Shown: positions 52,997 to 61,702 of the stretch, in pieces
Layout of the letters: every line of letters starts with the position of its first letter
Numbering within the stretch: the first letter of the stretch is position 1
Assembly: GCA_964612555.1 (NCBI GenBank)
Contig: CAZTBW010000004.1
Coordinates: 1 to 64,000, forward strand
Direction of reading: 5' to 3'
Source of the DNA: DAOLCO01 sp964612555
Lineage (GTDB): Bacteria > Bdellovibrionota_C > UBA2361 > SZUA-149 > DAOLCO01
Length of the DNA: 64,000 nt
Notes under the pieces: generated by a model
What the model saw: the letters and a program-made list of their open reading frames with translations, nothing else
The model's database searches: none
What the model was told of the DNA's origin: nothing
Position numbers and translations under genes: made by a program

Positions 52997-53647
52997 TTAT
53001 TTCTTCGCCTTAATTGCAGTACGAACAAATATTGTTCCATTCTTTGGTCCGGGGATACCTCCCTTAACCAACAAAAGATTCTTCTCAGGAATCATATCCA
53101 CAACTTCCACACCCTGAACCATGACACGGTCTACACCCATATGACCCGGCATTCTTTTATTTTTGAAAACTCTACCTGGGAACTTTCTACATCCGATAGA
53201 ACCGGCATGTCTGAAATATTCATGCGTACCATGCGTCTGGGTTTGCGCACCCTTCATTCCGTGACGCTTGATAACTCCCTGATACCCCTTACCAATAGAA
53301 GTTCCAACCACATCTATCTTCGCACCCTTTTCAAAAAGCCCTTCACAGGTAATCTCGTCTCCTACTGAGAACTCCTGCTCAGTGTAATATGAGTCCTGTC
53401 GAATCTCTTTCAATTCACGAGGCATACCCTTTGCAGCTTTTGCCACATGACCGGACAGGGGCTTGTTCACTCTCTGAACTTTTTGAGCTCCGATACCTAC
53501 CTGAAGAGCACGATACCCCTCTTTACCAGAAGTCTTAACCTGAAACACAACATTAGGAGGTAACTCAATAGCAGTAACAGGCACACGGGTACCATCCTCT
53601 GCAAATATCTGAGTCATTCCAATTTTTTTGCCATACATAGCTTTCAT
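52997..53647 (-). CDS. rplC: 50S ribosomal protein L3
   Basis: L3 is an early 23S rRNA assembly protein. The ATG at 53647 (MKAMYGKKIGMTQIF) has AGGTGAG just upstream; a GTG three codons earlier lies within that site. GKGYQGVIKRHGMKG and GCRKFPGRVFKNKRMPGHMG are diagnostic; 216 residues. Confidence 0.97.
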   Translation of the reverse strand: MKAMYGKKIGMTQIFAEDGTRVPVTAIELPPNVVFQVKTSGKEGYRALQVGIGAQKVQRVNKPLSGHVAKAAKGMPRELKEIRQDSYYTEQEFSVGDEITCEGLFEKGAKIDVVGTSIGKGYQGVIKRHGMKGAQTQTHGTHEYFRHAGSIGCRKFPGRVFKNKRMPGHMGVDRVMVQGVEVVDMIPEKNLLLVKGGIPGPKNGTIFVRTAIKAKK

Positions 53648-53774
53648 AGGACTCACCTACAAACAAAACACATTCTAAAATTTAAAATCTTCTTTTTGAT
53701 ATCACCCGGCTCATTGCCCCCCTCTTAAGTAACAAAACTCAAAGGGAAACCGCTAAGGCATATCCAACAAGAGA

Positions 53775-54083
53775 CTATCTAATTTCCACCTCAATACCGG
53801 CAGAGAGTTCCAACTTCATCAAATCATCAATGGTCTGCTGAGTTGGTTCCAAAATATCAATCAAGCGCTTATGAGAACGTATCTCAAACTGATCACGAGA
53901 TTTTTTATCCACGTGAGGCGATCTGTTGACGGTAAATCTTTCGATTTTAGTAGGAAGGGGAATAGGACCTGCAACTTTACCACCAGTTCTCTTAACCGCC
54001 TGAACAATTTCCTGAACTGCGGCATCCAATACCTTGTGATCATAACCACAAAGTCGTATCCGTATCCGCTGACTCCCTATCAT
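53775..54083 (-). CDS. rpsJ: 30S ribosomal protein S10
   Basis: S10 is a 30S head protein and, with NusB, the boxA-binding antitermination factor NusE. RIRIRLCGYDHKVLDAA, GPIPLPTKIERFTVNRSPH and RSHKRLIDILEPT are diagnostic; 102 residues. It is the first gene of the superoperon. Upstream (54084-54272) there is a TATAAG box with a weak -35 that could be its promoter and short AT-rich hairpins, but no gene. Confidence 0.98.
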   Translation of the reverse strand: MIGSQRIRIRLCGYDHKVLDAAVQEIVQAVKRTGGKVAGPIPLPTKIERFTVNRSPHVDKKSRDQFEIRSHKRLIDILEPTQQTIDDLMKLELSAGIEVEIR

Positions 54084-54272
54084 ATTAAAATTCCTAACTA
54101 ATTACACGTTACGCAAAATTTCCACCGTGGGCACGAGCTTATAGCAATATCAGCTAATTAAATCCAGTGTATCCACGCTTTTTTGTTCATTTTTTTTAAT
54201 GAAAGTCTTATTCAGACACAAAAAAGAACCTGATATAAAGATAAGAGTTTGAATTTATTAAATAAATTACCC

Positions 54273-56891
54273 TTATCGCTTGAGTCTCTCAACTTCAACA
54301 AGCTCTCTTTTGGTAGCATTCACTGTGATGGTGTCTGCTGAGAGGATCTCGGTAAAGGGTGAGGTCAGTGGTGCAATAAAAGAGACATCAACCTTAGCTT
54401 CAGAGCCAAACTCCTCAATATTAACCATTACACATCCGGCAGAAATACTATCAGTACAAAAGACCGAGCCAGGCATTATCCGCCTCACTTCAGCAAGAGC
54501 AAGTAATCGGGCAGATTCATGATTAATTTGACTGGTATATTGTTGAGTTTCAGGCGACGATATATATCTGGGAAAACAATCAACATATTCCCCACTTTGA
54601 CATATTGCGGGCATGGATTGGTACATACCCAATGAGATAAGCTCTCCCCGATTTGTGGAAGCTGCGCAGTTAGAACGAAACTGGGTACATGCCGGATATG
54701 CACCAGAGGAAACCTCACTCATCGGCATGGTAATAGTTCTGTCTCTTAGCTCAGTAAAATCGAAAATATATTCAGGATTAGTTAAATCCACATCACCAAA
54801 TGCGTTATTAGCATAAAACCTCAACGCCTGATCAAGATTCTGAAATTGAGGAGTTCCTCCACTGTAACACCCACTTGTGGGGTTACAATCAAGATTATAG
54901 TCAAAGGGAAACTGGGAAACTACATAAGGTCTTGGCTGAGGCAGTGCCCCTCCCATCCCGTCTTGAATAAATGGCCAAACCCCCTCTACAGGTACAATTT
55001 CTTCCTGAATTTTATTTTCCTGAAAAAGAAGTGAGACATCCGGCACCTCATGGATATTTCCATACCCAGCCCCCTCCTGAGCAATAACAGCCTGAAGCAG
55101 CAAATCCCTTCTCTCATCTCCCCCATCAAACCCCTCGTTTTTTCTGTACTGCCTTACGTAATGCTCCGAAGAAAGCTCTTTAGGGTTATAACCAAACCTT
55201 GGCTGCACTGCTGAAGGATTTACTATAGGAACCCCCATAAACCTGTCTGCCGTCCATGAGAAATGTCGTGAACCATTACTGAGCACAGATGACCAGCGGG
55301 GAAGTGGTACCGTAACAAACCCCCCAGTAGGCAAACTCTCAAATGCCGTCCATGAAGGATTGGAATTTACAGCAATCACAGATGCCAGATTCTGATTAAA
55401 TAAACTCCTCCGCTGAGCTTCTTTTGCATTCCAGCCCTCACATGAAGAAAAAGAACCGGGCTGACCCGCGATCGTCATATTACCACACATATGTCGCGTC
55501 TGTTCCAGTGGCACCCCTTCACTTGAAAGACAAGATGGAACATCAACAAAAACAAGTTCCGGAAGCTGCATCAGATCAAGACCCGAGGGATTAGGCGCAT
55601 GCGAAAAAGGATTTCTCGGGTCACCTAAAGGTAAAAATTCCTCCCACGTATTCCTTGCCTGATCAAAGGGAAGCCATTCACAGACCTTTCTCGTAAGTGA
55701 TCTCCATTGATTACCGGTCTGACGATGCCAGGCAAGATACGTCCAGTCCTGAGAGGCAATATACGACATACCCCCTGCGCTGTTATACAAAAATGCGTTT
55801 TGATAGTTTGGGTCGGCATTCGCAGCGAAATCTCCCCACTGATTGGACTGAAACGGAGGAAGATCAATAGAAGGATAGGAAGTAAAATAATTAATCAGAT
55901 CATCAGAATTCCGAATTGCACTTCGCACCCGTGATAAAAACGCCTCAGGGTTGCAACTGTAGACGGTAATCACAACAAATTGACGAGAATTAGTAACCGC
56001 AAAGGGTCTTCCGACTCCACCCGGCACCGCCCCGCTACCAAAAAAATTTCTATAGTGATTATCCAGCTCCGTATAGCTCAGCCCTACTTCCGAGGGCACT
56101 CCATACGTTGCCAAATCATTCGCATCAGTGTGACACACCGGACTACCCCCCAAAAGAAGCCACGGCTCCGGAGTAGCCCGTTCAGGTAAAACCATATGAC
56201 AGGGAAAGGCTCTTGCAAAATCAGTAGAGGGAACCCAACTTGCATCCATATCGGCACACGCAGGGTCTTCTGCCCTGAAGTTCACTCCCTCACACCAGGC
56301 AGTATCAATATACGTCGTACTTAAATTAAAATCAGCCCCAAAAGGAACCTCAACTCTGTTATAAACCGTACAAGACCTCGTCTCAAAACCACCTCCCGGA
56401 AGCGGTCTTTCAAAATTCCCCCGAACATCCGCCCTCAGCACCGCATAGCTATTAAGTAATCCGATAAACCTGCTGGGACGAACTGACTTCTCAGCCCACT
56501 CGACATTATGATTGGCAGTACTTACCTCATATGAATTATAACTCGCCCCATATACATCACGATACACCTGCCCCTGATATTGATACGTATCAAGTTGCAC
56601 CTCAGAAGGACCATCCACCAAAGGATAGCCAAACCACTCAGCTTCGGAAAAAGTCTGCTCCGTATCCACCAGAACACTCCTGCAAGACTCCGCAGCGTCA
56701 CTTGCGGTCAGACAACGGGCAACTCTTCTTGCTGCCTGGTCTGCGGCTGATTTCGCAGCCGTAAACTGCGTCAGATTATAAAAACTGAAAAGAAACAGTG
56801 CTCCCCCTACTGTTGAAAACATAAGGGGCAACATCCCACTGCTGCCTTTTTCATTATCACAAGAAAACAATCCAAATCTCATACAACGCAC
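54273..56891 (-). CDS. Large TadE/TadG-like envelope protein
   Basis: The N-terminus carries a pilin/TadE-like hydrophobic helix (about residues 17-45: KGSSGMLPLMFSTVGGALFL...) with a charged segment after it (AKSAADQAARRVARCL), as in Tad-type pseudopilins. The remaining ~800 residues are a Cys-, Asn-, Gly- and Ser-rich extracytoplasmic region without a recognised domain. At 872 residues it is far longer than usual TadE. It follows the TadE-like gene by 2 bases and is the last of three co-directional genes; the Tad ATPase and platform genes are not in the window. Confidence 0.75.
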   Translation of the reverse strand: MRCMRFGLFSCDNEKGSSGMLPLMFSTVGGALFLFSFYNLTQFTAAKSAADQAARRVARCLTASDAAESCRSVLVDTEQTFSEAEWFGYPLVDGPSEVQLDTYQYQGQVYRDVYGASYNSYEVSTANHNVEWAEKSVRPSRFIGLLNSYAVLRADVRGNFERPLPGGGFETRSCTVYNRVEVPFGADFNLSTTYIDTAWCEGVNFRAEDPACADMDASWVPSTDFARAFPCHMVLPERATPEPWLLLGGSPVCHTDANDLATYGVPSEVGLSYTELDNHYRNFFGSGAVPGGVGRPFAVTNSRQFVVITVYSCNPEAFLSRVRSAIRNSDDLINYFTSYPSIDLPPFQSNQWGDFAANADPNYQNAFLYNSAGGMSYIASQDWTYLAWHRQTGNQWRSLTRKVCEWLPFDQARNTWEEFLPLGDPRNPFSHAPNPSGLDLMQLPELVFVDVPSCLSSEGVPLEQTRHMCGNMTIAGQPGSFSSCEGWNAKEAQRRSLFNQNLASVIAVNSNPSWTAFESLPTGGFVTVPLPRWSSVLSNGSRHFSWTADRFMGVPIVNPSAVQPRFGYNPKELSSEHYVRQYRKNEGFDGGDERRDLLLQAVIAQEGAGYGNIHEVPDVSLLFQENKIQEEIVPVEGVWPFIQDGMGGALPQPRPYVVSQFPFDYNLDCNPTSGCYSGGTPQFQNLDQALRFYANNAFGDVDLTNPEYIFDFTELRDRTITMPMSEVSSGAYPACTQFRSNCAASTNRGELISLGMYQSMPAICQSGEYVDCFPRYISSPETQQYTSQINHESARLLALAEVRRIMPGSVFCTDSISAGCVMVNIEEFGSEAKVDVSFIAPLTSPFTEILSADTITVNATKRELVEVERLKR

Positions 56892-56893
56892 CT

Positions 56894-57583
56894 CTAGTTT
56901 CTAAATGATTTAATCTGATGCACCTGTGCCCCGGTACGAGAACCAAGCAGCATCTGCTGCCACCCGGGCGAAATCGCAGGAGACACGGCTTCAATCGTAA
57001 TTAAAAATATCAGCGATTCAGGAAGATACCGAAGCAGAGGATTAAAACCCGGTGATAAAACTCCATATTGAGTATCATTTGAGTTCCCGGGAAATCTTGA
57101 TTCCAGATACGCTTCTGCTGAAACAAGAGGCAGTCCCGGCACATACTCCTCTATGTTGAAAGCGGTAGGGCTGGAATATTTAAAATCAAGTAACTGAAAG
57201 GAATCAACCGTACCCATTTCAGGATTAACAGCAAGCACGACCGGGCGCACTTCCACTAAAAAAGGTGCATCCCCGGTAGCAAAACGAATCCTCCTTTCGT
57301 TAATTACCATCTGCATCCTTTCCCCAATCCGGGTAGTCAAAGTCACTACCCGCTCCCGATCAAGCACTCGTCCCTCAGAAGAAATTTGAAATGGCTGGAC
57401 TGCTTCATCTATAACCTGAAAATGTCCCCCCTCCCGCACCACATCCCGTAACATTGCACGATCAAGCATCAATATCCCGATATCAGTACCAACAAAGAGC
57501 AGCCCAAGTGCAAGCGGCATAAACAAAAGCATTTCAAGCATACCATTTCCCAATTCAGATATACTCAAGTATGAAATTCTCAT
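56894..57583 (-). CDS. TadE-like pilus assembly protein
   Basis: The N-terminal sequence LGNGMLEMLLFMPLALGLLFVGTDIG matches the TadE hydrophobic segment with the conserved Glu, followed by a 190-residue periplasmic domain. Such proteins are minor pseudopilins of Tad/Flp systems or related secretion machines. The start overlaps the TadG-like gene upstream by 4 bases, so the three genes form an operon. Confidence 0.78.
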   Translation of the reverse strand: MRISYLSISELGNGMLEMLLFMPLALGLLFVGTDIGILMLDRAMLRDVVREGGHFQVIDEAVQPFQISSEGRVLDRERVVTLTTRIGERMQMVINERRIRFATGDAPFLVEVRPVVLAVNPEMGTVDSFQLLDFKYSSPTAFNIEEYVPGLPLVSAEAYLESRFPGNSNDTQYGVLSPGFNPLLRYLPESLIFLITIEAVSPAISPGWQQMLLGSRTGAQVHQIKSFRN

Positions 57584-59118
57584 GATGCAAGTACCACCTT
57601 TCGTTCCTTTGCCAGAATACTCTGTACCACCTGAAAAATACTGCTTTCATCCACAAAAAAAGAGGATATACCCGGTATGAGATCATACTGAAGTGAACGT
57701 GCCTGCAACAAGGCACCTGCATCTTCAGTAAGACCCGGATGAACATAGGCAAGAACATACATCCTTAAACGCTCATCATGCTCTAAAATCTCAAGCACCT
57801 CCTGCATTTCGGTCTCGGCAATATCGGGTAAGGCATCTACCAGAAGAAAAACAATACGTGAGGCACTTCCAGCCAGATTCCCTCTGGAGACGGCACTTGT
57901 TTCAACAGAAAGTTTCTCCTCTTCAATAAGGAGAGAAGCTCCCGCACGTGCAGTCCGGGAAATATTTGAAAAATCCGGCTCATGAGAGTTTCCCCGCACC
58001 GCGCGATAATACAAGGCTTCCCGAAGAGAAATATTTCTCTGAAGAAAACAATCAGAGAGTTTACTCTGAAAGGGGTTGGGGTAGTGTCCATTTGGGTCGG
58101 TAAGAGGGTTCGTGCTGAAAAGTTCATCACACTCCCTTGAATGTTCTGAAAAAGATTCCGGCAGTGCATATCGACTTGAAAAGTGTGAGTAGTACACACA
58201 GGCTTCATCACATATTCCCGAAGGAGATTCAAAATAGTTTGACCAGAAAGGGAGATCATTAGCGGAAATCCCTTTGATAAAACTATAGGGAGCCACCCCC
58301 GGCTGATCACCCGGGGTTCCCATCACCGCTATCCTGTTAAGTGGTGAAGCCTGAATGGTATCAGCAATCATAATACCTGAAAGCTTAAGGGGCATATTTG
58401 CCGGATTATAACAGGTTTGGGTTACCCACCTTCTAAATTCGGGTAATGAAAACTGAGCGGGCTTCCACCAATCAGTCCAGCCAAAGGGAGGAGCCGGCTC
58501 TGGTGATGGCTTGATTAAAGGTGGTGGTGCAAGAGTAAAATATTCACTTGGTGCCCAATCGAATTCACCTCCAAAGGAGGCATAGCCGATATCTCCGGAT
58601 GAAAAATCTGCAAGGTTTGGTGGAACGGACGGTCGAAGAGAAATCCCATCAGAAAGAATAAGCACTGAGTCGAGTGGAACAAGCCTTGCTTCTGATTCCT
58701 GCCTCACCTGAAGCACCATCTCCTGATTTGTAAAAGCTCTGAGAAAAAAATCGATCATAGATGCATGAGCACCTGTAATAACGACCCTGACCCGAGATTC
58801 CCCTACAAAAGCACCGCCTGCAAAAGCATCAGGGTCCTCTTCCAGAACTCGAAGAGAACTACCTTTTGAGGCAGCACGGGCGTTAAATTCAGAAGCAGAC
58901 TGTGCAAATGCACTCCTTGCAGCACTTGCAAAAGGAAGATGCCCCGCGATCTGGAGTGAGATTCGATCTGCTTCACTCTGTGCTTCTTCACGAAGTGACT
59001 GCCAGGAACTGATGTCCACAATGATCATCAATAATGCAATAGCAACAGGCAGTACAAAAAGTACATAGAACGCCACATTGCCATTTTCCTCACTGTCCCT
59101 AATCAAAAGACTCTCCAA
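57580..59118 (-). CDS. TadG-like protein with degenerate von Willebrand-type region
   Basis: An N-terminal TadE/G segment (EENGNVAFYVLFVLPVAIALLMIIVD) is anchored in the membrane. The following sequence includes VLILSDGIS, where VWA domains carry DxSxS, and a late VFLLVDALPDI ... VLAYVHPGL region resembling the end of a VWA fold. The MIDAS Ser pattern is not intact, so metal binding is doubtful. First gene of the tad-like operon; upstream spacer 59119-59369 contains a TTGACA box but no properly spaced -10. Confidence 0.72.
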   Translation of the reverse strand: MESLLIRDSEENGNVAFYVLFVLPVAIALLMIIVDISSWQSLREEAQSEADRISLQIAGHLPFASAARSAFAQSASEFNARAASKGSSLRVLEEDPDAFAGGAFVGESRVRVVITGAHASMIDFFLRAFTNQEMVLQVRQESEARLVPLDSVLILSDGISLRPSVPPNLADFSSGDIGYASFGGEFDWAPSEYFTLAPPPLIKPSPEPAPPFGWTDWWKPAQFSLPEFRRWVTQTCYNPANMPLKLSGIMIADTIQASPLNRIAVMGTPGDQPGVAPYSFIKGISANDLPFWSNYFESPSGICDEACVYYSHFSSRYALPESFSEHSRECDELFSTNPLTDPNGHYPNPFQSKLSDCFLQRNISLREALYYRAVRGNSHEPDFSNISRTARAGASLLIEEEKLSVETSAVSRGNLAGSASRIVFLLVDALPDIAETEMQEVLEILEHDERLRMYVLAYVHPGLTEDAGALLQARSLQYDLIPGISSFFVDESSIFQVVQSILAKERKVVLAS

Positions 59119-59369
59119 TTACTGCTTTTTCTGAATACGCACCTCATTATCGCAATATATTCAGAACTGTCTCATCTATAAGAATCAGGTATTTAAACTA
59201 AAAGAAAAACCGAAGTGAAAAAGGATAATAGTAGTATATTTGTCAAAAAATAGCCATCCCCGCCTGTCTTTTTTTAAAAAGATCGTGCCCAACCAGATTT
59301 CAAATACTTAGAAATTTTGCACTGCACATAGTTATTGCGCATATTCAGATGACAGACACCTGCTTATAC

Positions 59370-60491
59370 TTATTTTCCAGGTCTCTTATTTTTAAAAATA
59401 AACGGAAAAACCAGAAGTACAAGAGTCAGCCCTGCGGCTATCTGGGAAAACATTCCTGAGTGATGATGGTGATGATCATGATGTGAAAGACTCTGATGTG
59501 CCCCTGGGTGTGGAATAATTCCTCCATCACGTGGGATACCGTATTCAATCAAAAGCCCGAAAGAAAGTGAAACAAAAATAATCGAACCTACATAATAAAC
59601 CGCACCCCTTAAACCAAATTCTTTTTTTGCGGCAAGCACGGTACTGACATTTGTTGCAGCTCCTGCAAGCAGGAAAACCAGAACCGCACCAACGCTAAGC
59701 CCCTTTGCATAAAGTACTGCCGCAATGGGGGTAGAAGAGGTAGCGCATATATACAAAGGAAAGGACACCACCAGAGCAAGACCCATTTGAAGCAATGGGT
59801 CGGAAACGGTCTCAGTCAGGAACTCAGCCGGCAGGAGCGCAACAAAAATCCCCGACACAAGAAATCCGATTAAAAGCACCACTGAAAGATCCTTTGGAAG
59901 AACATAAAAGGCAAAAATCATTGCTTCACGAAACACCTGAAAAAAACTCTTCTTTTCAGAAGACTGTGTTTCTGCACTACTGAGCCCATGATGAGTATGA
60001 TCATGGCAGCACGAGGCAGCATGAGGAGTTTCTGTATCTTCAGATTTACTTTTCTTCCCGGCAGAATCATTTGATTCCTTAATCGACTCAACCAGAGTAC
60101 CCACCAGAATCCCTGACACCACCGCCGCAATAACCCGAAAGACAGCAAACACAATACCCAAAAGCCCCTGGGTAAGAAAAAACGCGCCCACTCCAATCTC
60201 AGGCACACTGGTCATAAAACTTGCCGCTGCACCCTTACTCACTCCCCTTTGTCTGAGAGATTTCATAACCGGAATAATACCACAGGAACACAAGGGGAAG
60301 GGTATTCCCATCATGGTTGCACTGAATATTGAACTAAAACCCGGCTTCTTCAAGAACTTATTAATCAGGGTAGCCGGAAGAAAAACATGAATCACCCCGG
60401 CAAGAAAAAAACCAAAAAGCAACCACGGTGCAGCCTCTACGACCGTGTCCCAGGCAGCATGGAGAATTGATAAAAAAACAGATTCGTTCAT
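59370..60491 (-). CDS. Permease of the SO_0444/ArsP (DUF318) family, probable metal efflux
   Basis: A polytopic membrane protein of 373 residues with two repeated halves. The signature PFPLCSCGIIPVMKSLRQRGVS is typical of the SO_0444/ArsP-like permease family, members of which export Cu, Zn or organoarsenicals. His/Cys-rich cytoplasmic segments are present: CCHDHTHHG in the central loop and HHDHHHHHSG near the end. The metal is not determined. It follows an Rrf2 regulator by 20 bases, suggesting that regulator controls it. Confidence 0.82.
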   Translation of the reverse strand: MNESVFLSILHAAWDTVVEAAPWLLFGFFLAGVIHVFLPATLINKFLKKPGFSSIFSATMMGIPFPLCSCGIIPVMKSLRQRGVSKGAAASFMTSVPEIGVGAFFLTQGLLGIVFAVFRVIAAVVSGILVGTLVESIKESNDSAGKKSKSEDTETPHAASCCHDHTHHGLSSAETQSSEKKSFFQVFREAMIFAFYVLPKDLSVVLLIGFLVSGIFVALLPAEFLTETVSDPLLQMGLALVVSFPLYICATSSTPIAAVLYAKGLSVGAVLVFLLAGAATNVSTVLAAKKEFGLRGAVYYVGSIIFVSLSFGLLIEYGIPRDGGIIPHPGAHQSLSHHDHHHHHSGMFSQIAAGLTLVLLVFPFIFKNKRPGK

Positions 60492-60511
60492 TAGAAAATA
60501 CTGCTCGTAAT

Positions 60512-60997
60512 TCAGCGAGCAACTTGTTTAAATTGTGGCATTGGAATAATTGAATCTTTTCCCGGGTCAACATCTTTCATCTCGGAAAGAAGTTTGGCAA
60601 GTGAAAAAGTCTCAAGGTAAGAATCTATAGTCTCCTTAAGCCCCGACCATACCGTCCTGAGATAACAGCGGGCTTCCAGCGAGCACCTCTCAGTATCAAT
60701 CGGCTTCGTATCGCAAATTAAATCCATTGTTTCTCCTTCGCAGGACAGAAGTATCTCTCTCAGATTAATCTCGGAAGGCTCACGAGACAGTCTGTACCCA
60801 CCATGAGGACCACGCTCACTCTCTACAATCCCACCGGAACGAAGCTTGACCAGAATCTGCTGCGTATAATTAAGTGCCAGGGACTGTGCCTCAGAAATAT
60901 CAGAGGCACCAACTATGCTCAGCCCCTCCTGATGCCTACGAGCAATATAGAGACAGATATGAACCCCATATTCTCCCCATTGAGTAATTCTTTGCAT
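60512..60997 (-). CDS. Rrf2-family transcriptional regulator, likely [Fe-S]-binding
   Basis: A 161-residue winged-helix protein starts MQRITQWGEYGVHICLYIA. The DNA-binding region carries NYTQQILVKLRSGGIVESERGPHGGYRL, typical of Rrf2. Cys95, Cys105 and Cys111 follow the wing (ICDTKPIDTERCSLEARC) and fit an IscR/NsrR-type cluster, although the first gap of nine residues is longer than in E. coli IscR. It probably senses iron, NO or redox state and regulates the adjacent permease. Tandem repeats upstream (61030-61059) may be its operator. Confidence 0.88.
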   Translation of the reverse strand: MQRITQWGEYGVHICLYIARRHQEGLSIVGASDISEAQSLALNYTQQILVKLRSGGIVESERGPHGGYRLSREPSEINLREILLSCEGETMDLICDTKPIDTERCSLEARCYLRTVWSGLKETIDSYLETFSLAKLLSEMKDVDPGKDSIIPMPQFKQVAR

Positions 60998-61029
60998 ATG
61001 ACCTCAAAAATGCCATTCCTAGTACGCCC

Positions 61030-61059
61030 ACCATAACAAGATATACCATAGCAAGATAT
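61030..61059 (-). promoter_or_regulatory. Two abutting 15-bp direct repeats upstream of the Rrf2 gene
   Basis: ATATCTTGCTATGGT is directly followed by ATATCTTGTTATGGT on the minus strand, one base different. They end 33 bases before the Rrf2 start codon, in the expected promoter/operator position. They do not match the IscR or NsrR consensus exactly. Auto-regulation by the Rrf2 protein is inference. Confidence 0.55.
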
Positions 61060-61065
61060 GGCTCA

Positions 61066-61097
61066 AAAAGAAATTCGGGGTATTTTCACGACCCCCG
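61066..61097 (-). terminator. Probable terminator after the DUF5658-like gene
   Basis: CGGGG pairs with CCCCG around a 12-base loop, then AATTTCTTTTT on the minus strand. It lies 50 bases after the stop of the small membrane protein gene and before the Rrf2 promoter region. Confidence 0.45.
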
Positions 61098-61146
61098 CTC
61101 TTCCCCTCCCCCGATGCTTATCTCGTTTTATCCCGCCTATCCCATA

Positions 61147-61557
61147 CTAAAAACAAAAGACCCCCACACTAAAAACAAAGGACCACGGCAGGATTGCAAA
61201 GAAAAGATAGTACAAACTGAGAAATTTTGCTGCTCTGGGAATCCATTGGACTTTCGTTCTCAAGTTCCAAAGATAAACCACACAAAGGACCGCAAAAGAC
61301 TTAACAACAAAAATTGCCACTAAAGGACCAACAAGATTCATCAGAAAACGAATCAAAGGATTCCCCTCCATCTCGACACCAAAACTCAACACCCCGATAT
61401 ACGTTAATACCGCATCCAGTATTTGAAAAAGTAAAAGAGAAGAAAAAGCAAAGAAACCCGCAGACAAGGTGTCCACACAAGGTCGCCCCACGCAGGACTG
61501 CCCCATCCGAGACAACACAGAAAAATTGCTATGAGAATAACGGACAGAATGACTCAT
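61147..61557 (-). CDS. Small membrane protein, DUF5658-like
   Basis: The 136-residue protein has three hydrophobic helices. The pattern LDAVLTYIGVLSFGVEMEGNP (Asp and Thr in helix 1, then Glu-x-NP) resembles the DUF5658 family, whose function is unknown. The ATG at 61557 is chosen because AGGAAG lies 5 bases upstream; an in-frame ATG 11 codons earlier lacks such a site. Confidence 0.6.
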   Translation of the reverse strand: MSHSVRYSHSNFSVLSRMGQSCVGRPCVDTLSAGFFAFSSLLLFQILDAVLTYIGVLSFGVEMEGNPLIRFLMNLVGPLVAIFVVKSFAVLCVVYLWNLRTKVQWIPRAAKFLSLYYLFFAILPWSFVFSVGVFCF

Positions 61558-61702
61558 AAGACTTCCTGAAATATTCAGAGGTGCGAACATATACTATTTT
61601 CAGATCTTAATAAAGGAAGTGAAGCCGAATAAAAATAAAATGAATTAACTTCCTGTTATCATTTAAAAAAGATCAGATATTCATTCTAATGATAATTTTG
61701 GT

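Noticed and set aside
59221..59260. TTGACA with TATTAT ahead of the TadG-like gene
   Set aside because: The spacing is only about 10 bases, too short for a sigma70 promoter; no better -10 was found.
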